Source: Citrobacter koseri ATCC BAA-895 (GTDB lineage Bacteria; Pseudomonadota; Gammaproteobacteria; Enterobacterales; Enterobacteriaceae). From it: a DNA stretch of 64,000 bases. The notes beneath the pieces are model-generated. The model had not been told where the DNA came from. It worked only from the letters and a program-made list of their open reading frames with translations, and ran no database searches. Shown here piece after piece: positions 34,420-44,012 of this stretch. The stretch covers positions 930,001 through 994,000 of the forward strand of contig NC_009792.1 of the NCBI RefSeq assembly GCF_000018045.1, written 5' to 3'. A program made the position numbers and the translations under genes. The first letter of the stretch is position 1, and every line of letters begins with the position of its first letter.

Positions 34420-35004
34420 TTAGCATCGAAACATATTGACGATTCTTTTGTTCATCACTTGCGAGTTATTCATGCCTAACTTTCTCATAATACTCGCTCT
34501 GTGAGTGTGGGCTGTTTTATAGTCAATATTGAGAAGCTCTGCTATTTGTTTATTGTTATGGTTGGCAATCATTAGCGCCAGCACCTGCTGCTCCCTGGTA
34601 GTGAGTTTTCGCCGGGTGTATAAGCGCTGATATTCGCGGGCCGTTAAAGGATGTTTGAAGATGGCCGAGAGATCGGAGCAAGACGCGTTTTCCGTCAGAA
34701 TCAATACATTTTCAAGATCGAGAAGTTCACGGCATAAGCTGGCGAGGTCGCTTTTTACAATCAGAACGAGCAGCGTGCAGTGCGTGAGATACATTCGTAA
34801 TCTATTGAGTAAGGCGACCGTTCTGGCCGCAGAGATATCCTTATGAATGACATTGATAATAATCGTACCCGACTGAGGGGCACAGGTTCTCCCGGCGATC
34901 TCCTGATAGCCCAGCGTGGTAATATTTATCTCATTGTCCACCATGTAATGCAGGATTGATTGCCCAATGAGATTATCATCAGTGTAAAATAATAAATTAC
35001 TCAA
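34420..35004 (-). CDS. mrkI: LuxR-type regulator MrkI
   Basis: 194 aa with a C-terminal LuxR helix-turn-helix (LTTREQQVLALMIANHNNKQ onward) and an N-terminal receiver-like part without the full phosphorylation site. It lies 15 bp after mrkH in the same transcript. MrkI works with MrkH to activate mrkA in Klebsiella. Confidence 0.92.
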   Translation of the reverse strand: MSNLLFYTDDNLIGQSILHYMVDNEINITTLGYQEIAGRTCAPQSGTIIINVIHKDISAARTVALLNRLRMYLTHCTLLVLIVKSDLASLCRELLDLENVLILTENASCSDLSAIFKHPLTAREYQRLYTRRKLTTREQQVLALMIANHNNKQIAELLNIDYKTAHTHRASIMRKLGMNNSQVMNKRIVNMFRC

Positions 35005-35019
35005 TGTTTTCTCGGTCTG

Positions 35020-35733
35020 TTAAACTAAAAAAATCTTATTTTTAATTTTATTGTCAATAATTAATTTGACGATAACATTCTCTATGTAATGTTTATAATC
35101 GTCACTTTTATGCTGAAACATACAAGAGATGCGGAAATCTGCTTCTTCATACGATTTTTCGCTATGGAGTTCTGTTACGCTGATGATTTTTAAGTTAGTC
35201 ATTACGCTGCCATATTCACCAAAGCTCATCTCAACATTTTCTAACACATTATCTTTACGCATAAATTTAAGTTGAGATTGGGTGGATATGAAAGAACACC
35301 CGCCGTCAGAGACATCATTTAACGTATGTTTAAAAGTAACGCCATTTTTATAACGACCAGAACAACAGAATTGATAACTCTCTCTTGTCTTAAGTCGGGG
35401 GGACGATCGCCGTTGCAGTATGTTTATGCTCTCAGGAATGGCAAAGCGGAAAATATTATCCGGGCTATTGTTCTCAGTGTTTATCTGCGCGGTGGCAAAC
35501 TCAATCCTGCCAAGTTTACTGTGGATCTGAAAACAGACATCGCCGTTTTCAGATAACGAAGGCTGAAAAGAGGGAGGGAGATCGATATAAAAAGATGAAC
35601 TGTCAACTTTTCGTAAATCTGATTGCCAGCTCAGATCGTTAAAACTAAAAGCCAGTTTAGACTTAACCCTGAATTCTTCTCTCAGGATAGCAATGATTTC
35701 ATATCTGGATTTTTTCGAAACTCCTTCTGACAT
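35020..35733 (-). CDS. mrkH: PilZ-domain c-di-GMP-dependent activator MrkH
   Basis: 237 aa. The C-terminal PilZ domain carries the c-di-GMP motif (RRSSPR and DVSDGG); the N-terminal half is a YcgR-like domain. MrkH with bound c-di-GMP activates mrkA and its own operon. It is first in the mrkHIJ unit. The 176-bp gap to iutA (35734-35909) holds its AT-rich promoter and a GC-rich hairpin at 35878-35899 beyond iutA. Confidence 0.93.
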   Translation of the reverse strand: MSEGVSKKSRYEIIAILREEFRVKSKLAFSFNDLSWQSDLRKVDSSSFYIDLPPSFQPSLSENGDVCFQIHSKLGRIEFATAQINTENNSPDNIFRFAIPESINILQRRSSPRLKTRESYQFCCSGRYKNGVTFKHTLNDVSDGGCSFISTQSQLKFMRKDNVLENVEMSFGEYGSVMTNLKIISVTELHSEKSYEEADFRISCMFQHKSDDYKHYIENVIVKLIIDNKIKNKIFLV

Positions 35734-35909
35734 ACCATCTCTCTAAAATACAACGTCCTTTCAGATTATTATCCCATGTTGCGATCGCCTGTTTATTAAA
35801 AATAAAAGGATGCGGCCTATTGTTGAATTTTCAAAAATAGTTCAATGCTATTGATTGCGTATTGACATTCGGTGAATTTGCCCGGCATGTGCCGGGCAAG
35901 GAGGGCGGT

Positions 35910-38111
35910 TTAGAACAGAACTGAGTAGTTCAGACCAAAGGTGCGGCCACGTCCTTTGTAGTCATACAGGGAAGCGGGGCCGTAACCTGGGCTGTAATAC
36001 AGCGGCGCGCGCTGCCCCCAGACGGTGGTGTAGTCACGGTCGAAGAGGTTCTCAACGCTGAAGCTGAGTTTACCCACCGGAAGCTGATAGCTGCCGAGCA
36101 AATCGACGGTGGTATAGCCATCAATGCTGTAGCCTTCTGCATCGCTCACATCGAAGGAGGTGGTGCTCTGTACGCGCAGGCTCCACGGATCCGGCGCCCA
36201 GCCAATGTAGGCTGTCGCTTTCGATGGGCTTGCCACCTTCACGTCATATTTCTGCCAGCTACCGTTCACTTTCGACTCGGTTTTCAGCACGTTGAAGTTC
36301 GCACCGGTACTCCAGTCGGTATCTGGAATCAGGTAGTCCACCGCGCCTTCCACGCCGTAAATGCGGCGTTTGTCGTCCACCACGCTGATGGTCAGATCTT
36401 TATTCGCCACCACGCTCTTATCGGAAATCGAGTAGTAGGCCGCGATTTGGGTGCGCAGGTTGTCGCCGGTAAAGCGCCAGCCCAGCTCATAAGAATCGAC
36501 CTTCACGCCTTCCAGCTTGCTGTCGCCAACGTTCACGCTGTTGGTCAGGGGAAGGTGACCGTTCACCGCTGCGCCATAGGTGCCGCGACCGTAGTATTTA
36601 CCCGGGTCCGGTAGCTCCACGCCCTGGGAGAAGTTGAGCCATGCCTGCTGGCGTTCGGTGATGTGCATCAGCAGACCGGCGTTGAACAGGAAGTTGTCGT
36701 AATCGACCGAGCCGCCTGGAATGGCGTCGGCGGATGTCGCCTTCCCGGCGGCAATCTGCTGTTGCTGCGCGTAGCCTATGAAATCATCAATCTTGTTCTC
36801 AGTGTACTGATAGCGTACGCCGCCGCTGAGGGTAAAGATATCATTGATGTCATAGCTCGATTGCAGGAAGGCCGCCAGGTTGGTGATGTCATACGACGGG
36901 TAACGCCCGGTGGTGTAAATCTTCTGGTTGTTCAGCCCCCCGGAAGCGCTTGCCTGGGCCAGATCGAAGAACATCTGGTTGGAGGTAAAGCGCTCGTGGT
37001 CGGCATCCAGCCCGTAGGTGATTTGCCAGCCGTCCAGCGGTTTGCTGTTCAGGGTCAGTTTCATGCCGTACTGATCGGTGTCCTGCTGTGACGAGGAGAA
37101 AGCCGTCGCCTGTTTGTTCGCATTTACGGTCGGGAACGGGTAGAACAGCAGCGACTCATCGCGGTAGTAAACCTGGCCGACCAGCTCCTGACCAAAGAAA
37201 TCGCTGTTGGAGTACTGTAGGCTGATCAGATGACGCTCGGTGCCGGGAATACGGTCGGAATTCAGCCCCTTACTGACGTATGGCGTGCTGGCCCCGCTAA
37301 TGGCGGAGAAATCTTTCCCAAGATTCAGCCCGTAATCGTCGTCGCCCTGGCTTTTATAGTACTGCGTGATCAGCTGAAGCTGTTGGGTTTCATCGATGTT
37401 CAGCGTACCGGTGCCCATGATGTCCAGGCGATCGGAATACTGTAGGCCGGTCTGGGTGTTATCGAGCAGGGTGGCATCGCCGTTACCGTCAAACCAGCCG
37501 CCAAACTTCTGGTACGCCACTGAAACACGCCCGGAGATATGGTCATTGCCGCCGGAGATGGCGCTGGCAATGCGTTCATCGTGATCTTTACTGCTGTTAA
37601 AGCCGCTTTTGGTGCCAGCCTCAAACTCCATCTGGGTTTCCGGCTGGCCTTTTTTGGTCACGATGTTGATCAGACCACCGGTACTGCCGCCGCCGTACAG
37701 GGCCGTCGCGCCGGAGATCACTTCAATATGATCGATATTGAAAGGATCGATAGAGTCCAGCTGTCGGCTGTCGGTGCGTGAAGAGTTGAGACGCACGCCG
37801 TCAACCAGCACGACCAGCGGGCGGCCACGCACGTTCATACCGTAGTTGGTGCGACTCTGGCTGCTGACGTCAAGGCCAGGGATCAGCTGAGCCAGCGCGT
37901 CTTTCAGCTCTTTGCCGCCCTGAATCTGCTGTTCCAGTTCGGCGTTTTCGATAACCCAGGTGGTTTGCGCCATCTCCGCTACGGTGCGATTGCTGCGGTT
38001 GGCAGACACCACGAGCGTTTCATCATCGGTTTGTTGAGCGACTGCTGGCGCCATCATGGCGAGAAGCAGCGGGTTGAGAGCCCAAAGCGTATACTTTTTG
38101 CTTATCATCAT
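35910..38111 (-). CDS. iutA: Ferric aerobactin TonB-dependent receptor IutA
   Basis: 733 aa with a signal peptide (to AVAQ), a TonB box (DETLVVSA), a plug domain (about 40-160, ending in NIVTKKG) and a 22-strand barrel with C-terminal Phe. The sequence is plainly IutA. It imports Fe-aerobactin across the outer membrane using TonB energy. It is the last gene of the iuc operon, 25 bp after iucD, and would be repressed by Fur. Confidence 0.97.
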   Translation of the reverse strand: MMISKKYTLWALNPLLLAMMAPAVAQQTDDETLVVSANRSNRTVAEMAQTTWVIENAELEQQIQGGKELKDALAQLIPGLDVSSQSRTNYGMNVRGRPLVVLVDGVRLNSSRTDSRQLDSIDPFNIDHIEVISGATALYGGGSTGGLINIVTKKGQPETQMEFEAGTKSGFNSSKDHDERIASAISGGNDHISGRVSVAYQKFGGWFDGNGDATLLDNTQTGLQYSDRLDIMGTGTLNIDETQQLQLITQYYKSQGDDDYGLNLGKDFSAISGASTPYVSKGLNSDRIPGTERHLISLQYSNSDFFGQELVGQVYYRDESLLFYPFPTVNANKQATAFSSSQQDTDQYGMKLTLNSKPLDGWQITYGLDADHERFTSNQMFFDLAQASASGGLNNQKIYTTGRYPSYDITNLAAFLQSSYDINDIFTLSGGVRYQYTENKIDDFIGYAQQQQIAAGKATSADAIPGGSVDYDNFLFNAGLLMHITERQQAWLNFSQGVELPDPGKYYGRGTYGAAVNGHLPLTNSVNVGDSKLEGVKVDSYELGWRFTGDNLRTQIAAYYSISDKSVVANKDLTISVVDDKRRIYGVEGAVDYLIPDTDWSTGANFNVLKTESKVNGSWQKYDVKVASPSKATAYIGWAPDPWSLRVQSTTSFDVSDAEGYSIDGYTTVDLLGSYQLPVGKLSFSVENLFDRDYTTVWGQRAPLYYSPGYGPASLYDYKGRGRTFGLNYSVLF

Positions 38112-38136
38112 TATTCCTTCACACGGGCGGAAAAAA

Positions 38137-39471
38137 TCAGCCCAAAGATGCTGTGTAGCGAGTTAAAGAAGCAGCCTCCGGCTGCGGTTTTTCCCGGCTG
38201 CCGCTGCGCCATTGAATCAGGGCGGGCGGCATACTGAGATCGAATAAATCACGCCCCAGCGCGCGATTAAGAATACGGGCGGAGCGCCAGGCCATCAGGC
38301 TGAGCTGTGGTTCGGCGATGCCGTGGGTTTGCATACTGGCGTTGACCGCGAAGATGTTGTTCTCTTTCGGGCCGTTCCACTCCAGGGTGAAGTCGTCGCG
38401 TACTTTGAAATTGCACTCATCGCGCATGGCGATTCGCGACATCAGCGGTGAAAGTATCTGCGGCAGCGCGGGACGGTAGCCGGTGGCGAAAATCACCACG
38501 TCGCTTTCCAGAGTGTCATAGCCGTTATCCAGATGATGCTCCAGCAGCAGTTGCCAGCTCTGGCCGCGACTTTCCAGCCCTGTGACCGAGCGGCTTGGCA
38601 GCAGACGGGCGTTACGCGGTTGCCTCAGTACCTCGAAGCGGTGATACAACTCGCGATAAATGGTCAGTAGCGAGTCGGCCGTGATGCCGTCGGAGGTCAT
38701 TTTCTGCTCGTCGAGCATCTTCTGGCGCGCGCTTTCATTCAGACCGACGAAGCCTGAAACGTACTCAGGCGTGAAGTATTCGTTGGCGAACGCCGCCTCA
38801 TCCAGCGCGTTAAAGTTATTGCGGCGCGAGACCCAACTGATCTCTGCAACGTCGCCCCATTCTCCGCGCAGCGCATTGAGGAACAGGTCGGCGCCGCTTT
38901 GCCCGCCGCCAACCACGGTGACTCGCTTGCCGCCGAGGTCTGGCTGGCGCAGGCTCATTTCACTGGCGTGGAAGCAGGTTTGCGTCGCCGTTTTTACGCA
39001 AGGCGGCAGGTGCGGTTGCTTGCCAATGCCAAGGCAGATATTGCGGGCAACGCTTTCGCCCTGGCTGGTCTGCACCACAAACCGCTGGCGTCTCTCGTCG
39101 AAATCAATACTCTCAACGGTATGATTGAAATGCAGATTGTTCATCCCTTCAGCGGCCCAGCGCAGGTAGTCGGAAAACTCATCGCGGGACACGGTACGCA
39201 GTTCGGTGGTCAGGAAGCGGTAGAATTTTTTGCGCTTCACCAGATAGTTAACAAAGCTGTACGGGCTTGTGGGAGCCACAGCGCTAACCAGATCTTTCAG
39301 AAACATGGTCTGCATATGGCAGTCCGGTACCAGCATGCCGGGATGCCAGGCAAAATGCGGGCGGCCGTCAAAGAAGCGGCTGCTTAATCCTTCGGCCTGA
39401 TGAGACAGCGCCGCGATGCTCAGGTTGAACGGGCCGATGCCTACGCCAATAAAATCTACAGTGTTTGTCAT
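38137..39471 (-). CDS. iucD: L-lysine N6-monooxygenase IucD
   Basis: 444 aa FAD/NADPH N-hydroxylase: FAD motif GVGIGPFNLS at the N-terminus, NADPH motif GGGQSGADLF near residue 190 and the ATGYRP signature near 335. It hydroxylates lysine, the first step of aerobactin synthesis. It starts immediately after iucC. Confidence 0.97.
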   Translation of the reverse strand: MTNTVDFIGVGIGPFNLSIAALSHQAEGLSSRFFDGRPHFAWHPGMLVPDCHMQTMFLKDLVSAVAPTSPYSFVNYLVKRKKFYRFLTTELRTVSRDEFSDYLRWAAEGMNNLHFNHTVESIDFDERRQRFVVQTSQGESVARNICLGIGKQPHLPPCVKTATQTCFHASEMSLRQPDLGGKRVTVVGGGQSGADLFLNALRGEWGDVAEISWVSRRNNFNALDEAAFANEYFTPEYVSGFVGLNESARQKMLDEQKMTSDGITADSLLTIYRELYHRFEVLRQPRNARLLPSRSVTGLESRGQSWQLLLEHHLDNGYDTLESDVVIFATGYRPALPQILSPLMSRIAMRDECNFKVRDDFTLEWNGPKENNIFAVNASMQTHGIAEPQLSLMAWRSARILNRALGRDLFDLSMPPALIQWRSGSREKPQPEAASLTRYTASLG

Positions 39472-39474
39472 GAT

Positions 39475-41208
39475 TCAGTCCCTGGTTGCCAGCCACAGCG
39501 GGTTTTGCAGATCCTCAAGGTAATTCGGCAACATGCGGCTGCCGCCGTCCTGGTCGGGCCAGGTCAGTTTTACCGGGTTCAGCACTACGCGAATGATTTG
39601 TGGCTTGAAGAGTGAGAAAAGCGCAAAGCGCGCTGACATTTGTGGATGTTCCTGCATGTAATCACTCAACACTGCTGCCAGCAGTTGATAAAAACGCCTC
39701 TCCGGTACGCCAAGGCGAGCCATCAGCGGCGAAACAAAGCGCAGAACCGTCACGAAGTGGCCGGTCTGCAAATCATGAATTAAGTAGTCGGCGCTCAGGC
39801 GAGCGGTGACGTCACGCACCTCCTGAGGCAGGGAGTCCATCTCCGGGAACGCATCTTTCACCAGCCGCATATCGCCCTGGAAGTCTTTCAACAGCACGCG
39901 CTGCGGTACGCCCTCTTTCATGGCGAGCGTTATATTTTGTCCGTGGGCGATAAGCGCGACGCCGTAGCGGCAAAGCAGGTGATACAGCGGAACCACTACC
40001 ACCCGGAACAGCTGCGTGAGCCAGGTTTCAGCGTCCAGCCCGGAGCGGTCGATATATGCGCCTATCAGCGGCTGGTTGTTTTCATCGCACTCCATCAGTG
40101 TCGCCATCAGAATCGGAGTTTCGTCCGGCTTCAGCCAGCGACACGGATTCTCACGCCAGATAACGCCGAGCATCTCCTGGTAGCGGTAGGGGGCCTGGGC
40201 AAGCGCGGCATAGCCTTCATGGGACACATAACCCGCCGCCGGTTCACCGAGGATCACCGCGCCGCTTTGCTTAAGCGTGGCGTCGGTCGCAAAAACCTGT
40301 TGCAGCCAGCGTGAGGCCAGCGGCCCGGCGGCGATGTATTTGCCCGGAATCCCCCGGTAGCAGGAGGTGTTGTAGATGGTCAGCGGCAGCTTGATATCCA
40401 GCCCGCCCTGGCGACTGGCGTTGGTCAGGGTGCGCAGCGACTGCTGGGCGAGCCACAAGTCGCCAAACTCGCCGAGAGAAACCATCCTGCCTTCGGCAAG
40501 ATCGGCGATGAAGTCGAGGGCGATTTTTTGCTGCCACTGCCACGGATGTACCGGCAGTGGCAGCCAGTCGTTATCCAGCCCGTTGTCCTGCCAGACCTGA
40601 TTGAAGCGGGCAAACTCCTGCGGGTCCATCGCGGCCGTCAACAACTGCTGAATATCCAGCTCGCTGTCGCAGCGCCAGACCATATGCTCACGTTTTACCG
40701 CCAGCCAGTGCAGTCTGAAGGTGTTGGCGTACTCTGGCGCATATCGCTCCAGCGCCTCTTTGCCCCAGCCCCGACGGCCTTTATTAAAAGCGAATTTAGG
40801 ATGGCCGCTTAGCAGGCATTGCAGGCGGTCGGCATCAAGATCAATCAGGTCACTGGCGCTCAGCCCGCGCCGTGCCTTCAGCAGTTGCAGGTCGCCCAGC
40901 AGCGTGGCATACAAATCCTGCATATGCTCAGCAACGGTGGCATCGCTCATCGACAGCACCGGCTTTAGCTGCATCAGTAGCGTTTGCGCCAGAACGGGCT
41001 CGTCCGCGCAGCGCAGCGTTTGAGCATCAATCCACAGCCAGCCCCAGATGCCGCGTTCAGCTCTGAAGCGCCATTGCGCGCCCGGCAGGTTAATGCAGTA
41101 GCGGCCATCGCCCTGAGATTCCGCGTGGAAAACCTGCTCATACTCCAGCTCGGCCAGCATTTTTGCCACCAGCTGGCGGTTAACAAAATCCCAATCCTTG
41201 TGATTCAT
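39475..41208 (-). CDS. iucC: Aerobactin synthetase IucC
   Basis: 577 aa NIS synthetase (IucA/IucC family) with the ATP-binding and citrate motifs (HPWQWQQK, SRQGGLDIKLPLTIYNTS, HGQNITL) and a C-terminal FhuF-like domain. It joins the second acetyl-hydroxylysine to the citrate intermediate made by IucA. The start codon overlaps the iucB stop (TAATG). Confidence 0.97.
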   Translation of the reverse strand: MNHKDWDFVNRQLVAKMLAELEYEQVFHAESQGDGRYCINLPGAQWRFRAERGIWGWLWIDAQTLRCADEPVLAQTLLMQLKPVLSMSDATVAEHMQDLYATLLGDLQLLKARRGLSASDLIDLDADRLQCLLSGHPKFAFNKGRRGWGKEALERYAPEYANTFRLHWLAVKREHMVWRCDSELDIQQLLTAAMDPQEFARFNQVWQDNGLDNDWLPLPVHPWQWQQKIALDFIADLAEGRMVSLGEFGDLWLAQQSLRTLTNASRQGGLDIKLPLTIYNTSCYRGIPGKYIAAGPLASRWLQQVFATDATLKQSGAVILGEPAAGYVSHEGYAALAQAPYRYQEMLGVIWRENPCRWLKPDETPILMATLMECDENNQPLIGAYIDRSGLDAETWLTQLFRVVVVPLYHLLCRYGVALIAHGQNITLAMKEGVPQRVLLKDFQGDMRLVKDAFPEMDSLPQEVRDVTARLSADYLIHDLQTGHFVTVLRFVSPLMARLGVPERRFYQLLAAVLSDYMQEHPQMSARFALFSLFKPQIIRVVLNPVKLTWPDQDGGSRMLPNYLEDLQNPLWLATRD

Positions 41209-42155
41209 TACAGACCGACCTCCGTGAAGAAGTGATGGCGATCCGCCATCACCATGCGCGAGCGCTTGTGTGGGAAGTCGAACTCTTTAATTGTCCGGTA
41301 TCCCGCAGGCTCAAGGTGGCGGAACAGGCGCTGGTTATCGGCGCGTGGCTCAAGTACGGTGCGCTGCGTGCGGGGCTCATCCAGCAGCAGGTAATGCGTC
41401 AGCCCGCGCAGCCAGCTTTGCACGTAGTGGGCTCCGCGCCATTGCTGTTCACCAACCAGCAGATGCAGGCCACGGTCAAAGGGTTGCCACGAATAGTGGC
41501 GGCCAATGCGGTCTTCCGCCGCCCAGTAGATTTCGAAATAGCTAAACGGCCGATCGTCGAAGCAGCCGATCAGCGGGAACGCATGTTTACTGGTGAGTTG
41601 GCGCTCCAGATAGGCGGTCTGTACCTCCAGCGAGCCGCTTTGCTCCCAGAAATACTCAACGCGCGGATCGTTCATCCAGCGGGTGAAACGTTCTGCATCA
41701 AGAACGGGATCGGCAACGCGGAAACTCAGCGTCTTGCGAACGCGTGGATCGTAACGGCGATAAACCTCGCCCTGCGGACGGGGCGGGCGCAGCGGGAAAT
41801 AAATCTCACGCTCTGCATCAAAAAACATTTCGCCGGAGGCCCAGTTTGCCGGAGAACTCAGCCATAGCGGTAACTGCCAGAAGGCGGCGCGATGGATGAT
41901 GTCGCTTTTTACCTGCCCGAAAAGCGTCAGCGCCTGTGGCTCCTCGCGCCATTCGGCCCAGGGGAGAACCACCGCTGAAAGTTGCGGTGCGGCGATAAAT
42001 ATCTGATCCAGCGCGTCGCGCAGCCACCCTGTCGGCAGCGGCCCCGGCCAGCGCAGCACCGCGCTATTGTCCAGCCCCCAGCTAAGATTCAGAGGCTTGT
42101 CGAGTTTTTCACAGCGCAGTCCATATCCGCTGTGAACGATGTTTGCCTTAGACAT
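41208..42155 (-). CDS. iucB: N6-hydroxylysine O-acetyltransferase IucB
   Basis: 315 aa with a C-terminal GNAT-like fold (about 140-310; GRHYSWQPFDRGLHLLVGEQ). It acetylates N6-hydroxylysine with acetyl-CoA to give the hydroxamate arm of aerobactin. The ATG directly follows the iucA stop codon. Confidence 0.96.
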   Translation of the reverse strand: MSKANIVHSGYGLRCEKLDKPLNLSWGLDNSAVLRWPGPLPTGWLRDALDQIFIAAPQLSAVVLPWAEWREEPQALTLFGQVKSDIIHRAAFWQLPLWLSSPANWASGEMFFDAEREIYFPLRPPRPQGEVYRRYDPRVRKTLSFRVADPVLDAERFTRWMNDPRVEYFWEQSGSLEVQTAYLERQLTSKHAFPLIGCFDDRPFSYFEIYWAAEDRIGRHYSWQPFDRGLHLLVGEQQWRGAHYVQSWLRGLTHYLLLDEPRTQRTVLEPRADNQRLFRHLEPAGYRTIKEFDFPHKRSRMVMADRHHFFTEVGL

Positions 42156-43880
42156 TTAGCCCTCCTGAGCCAGCAGCGGGTTGGCGAAATCGAAGTAGAT
42201 CACCGAGGGATCGACGATGGTGTTCTCGTTGTGGTCGTTCAGATAACAGAAAAAGTTACCTTTTACGTTCCAGTACGGATTTTCCAGCACGTAGTTGAGA
42301 CAGGTTTTATGAGTCACCTGATCACGCACTTCAGCCAGCAAGGTTCGTACGCGAGCCATCAGATTCGCTTCACTGTCCAGCCCGGCGGCGCCCAGCGCGG
42401 CGGTCACGGCAAAAGTGGAGTTAACCAGCAGGTAATAAGGGAAGTAGCGCAGCAACTGCTCATGGGTGAAGACGTTTTCCGCCTGCGCTTCGCCAATGGT
42501 GTCGAGCCAGCCTGCCGCGTGAGGCATAAATGCGCTGCCCTGGCAGTCACGGTAGATAAGCCCGACCGGCAGATCCCCAAGCATCTGAACCAGAATATTT
42601 TGCTGATGTGCCAGCAGCACCAGGCCGTAATCCGCTTCAGCCGTAAACAGCGGCTTCAGCACCTGCTGACAGTAAGCATCGACCCATGCGTGGGCGGCCT
42701 GTTGCGCAGTGATGCCGAGGCGATCGCTCAGGCGTTTTACCGCCGCAACCAGCAGCGAATCACCGCCATCCGGTGCGGCCTGGGTCAGGGAGACCAGTAC
42801 GTTAGTCTGGCTTTGCGGCTGATCCACCAGCAGGTTTTCACGCAGGGCAAACAGGCTTTCCTGCATGATGTTGCCGTGGAGATCGCGCAGCCCGGCCCAG
42901 CCGTCTTCCTGCATCACCCGGAAAGTCGGGAAGCGAGCCTGTAGCGTCTGCCAGTCGTCGGTTTGCGCCAGGCGCGCCAGGCGCATTCCACGCTTCACTT
43001 CTTTCACTGACAGGGTACGGACGGAGTTGGTCAGGCGCACGCTCAGGGAGAATTTGATCATGTCGCGGCTGGTGGCGCAGTAGAGCGAGCGGGAAGAGGT
43101 GGTCGGTAGCCACGGCGCGCCGGCCTCGCCTAAATCTTTAATCAGTCCTTTAGCGACAAGCTCCTGGCACCACTCCTGCTGCAACAGATACTCCCCCTGC
43201 CACGGGTGCAGTGGGAATAGCCATTGATTGTCGCTTAATTCATTGAGTAACTGCGGCGCATTCTCTGCGGCAAATCGCGTCAACCGCTGTTGCAGGTTGA
43301 GGTGCAGGCTTTCACCGGCGATCTGCGTTTTGTCCACCGCAAACCACCGCAGCGGGAAGTGGGGCGCGAAGTCCGGTAGGTAGCGTTCGGCCTCCTGCTG
43401 GTTAAACGGTTCATGAGACTTAGGCGCAGGGTGGAAGGCGTGCCCGACCAGCAGAGCCTGCTCCGCCTCGCCAAAGTTCAACGCTTTTTCACGCAGGGCT
43501 GCCCAGTCATGGCGGGCATCAATCGCCTGCTGCGTATGGGCGTGGCTTTCCATCACGCGCTGGTGGAAGGTTTCGCAACTGGTCGCGGGCAGCAAGAGTT
43601 GGTGCTGGAGCTTATCAACAATAAGCCGGGAGAGGGTGGCGAAATCGACGGGGTGACTGCCGGACGCTGTGACCAGACGCGCCGGAAATTCAAAGCGGTG
43701 ATGCTGGGTTGGGGAAAAATAAGCCACTCTGAAATGGAGCGCCTGCTGTTCGCCCAGCGGGATGATCAATTCGGTTGGCTGGTATTCCGTCAGCCGCCAG
43801 TCTTTGGTTTCACGAACCAGGGAATTCAGGAAGCACTGCGCAGCCACATCCAGGGCTGACGTTTTAGTTGGCAAAGTCAT
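42156..43880 (-). CDS. iucA: N2-citryl-N6-acetyl-N6-hydroxylysine synthase IucA
   Basis: 574 aa from the ATG at 43880, which matches the length and N-terminus of plasmid-borne IucA; the frame is open further upstream but would run into the promoter. NIS-synthetase motifs are present (LHPWQGEYLLQQ, TSSRSLYCATSRDMIKFSLS, HQQNILVQ). It couples citrate to acetyl-hydroxylysine. It is the first gene of iucABCD-iutA. Confidence 0.96.
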   Translation of the reverse strand: MTLPTKTSALDVAAQCFLNSLVRETKDWRLTEYQPTELIIPLGEQQALHFRVAYFSPTQHHRFEFPARLVTASGSHPVDFATLSRLIVDKLQHQLLLPATSCETFHQRVMESHAHTQQAIDARHDWAALREKALNFGEAEQALLVGHAFHPAPKSHEPFNQQEAERYLPDFAPHFPLRWFAVDKTQIAGESLHLNLQQRLTRFAAENAPQLLNELSDNQWLFPLHPWQGEYLLQQEWCQELVAKGLIKDLGEAGAPWLPTTSSRSLYCATSRDMIKFSLSVRLTNSVRTLSVKEVKRGMRLARLAQTDDWQTLQARFPTFRVMQEDGWAGLRDLHGNIMQESLFALRENLLVDQPQSQTNVLVSLTQAAPDGGDSLLVAAVKRLSDRLGITAQQAAHAWVDAYCQQVLKPLFTAEADYGLVLLAHQQNILVQMLGDLPVGLIYRDCQGSAFMPHAAGWLDTIGEAQAENVFTHEQLLRYFPYYLLVNSTFAVTAALGAAGLDSEANLMARVRTLLAEVRDQVTHKTCLNYVLENPYWNVKGNFFCYLNDHNENTIVDPSVIYFDFANPLLAQEG

Positions 43881-43922
43881 AATCAAACAGATCCCACTCA
43901 TTATGATAATGCGAATTTTGCC

Positions 43923-43941
43923 GATAAGGTTTCTCATTATC
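43923..43941. promoter_or_regulatory. Fur box between iucA and shiF
   Basis: GATAAGGTTTCTCATTATC agrees with the reverse of the 19-bp Fur consensus at 16 positions. A weaker second match lies at about 43898-43916 (TCATTATGATAATGCG). The pair covers the divergent promoters of the aerobactin operon and shiF. Confidence 0.85.
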
Positions 43942-44012
43942 AATAACAATTGTTAGAATCGGTAAAATTAATTTTACAAATAAACACAATTAATGCATGG
44001 AATTGCAACATC

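Noticed and set aside
35878..35899. Terminator for iutA
   Set aside because: TTGCCCGGC and GCCGGGCAA form a good stem, but no T-run follows on the minus strand, so it is only mentioned as a hairpin.
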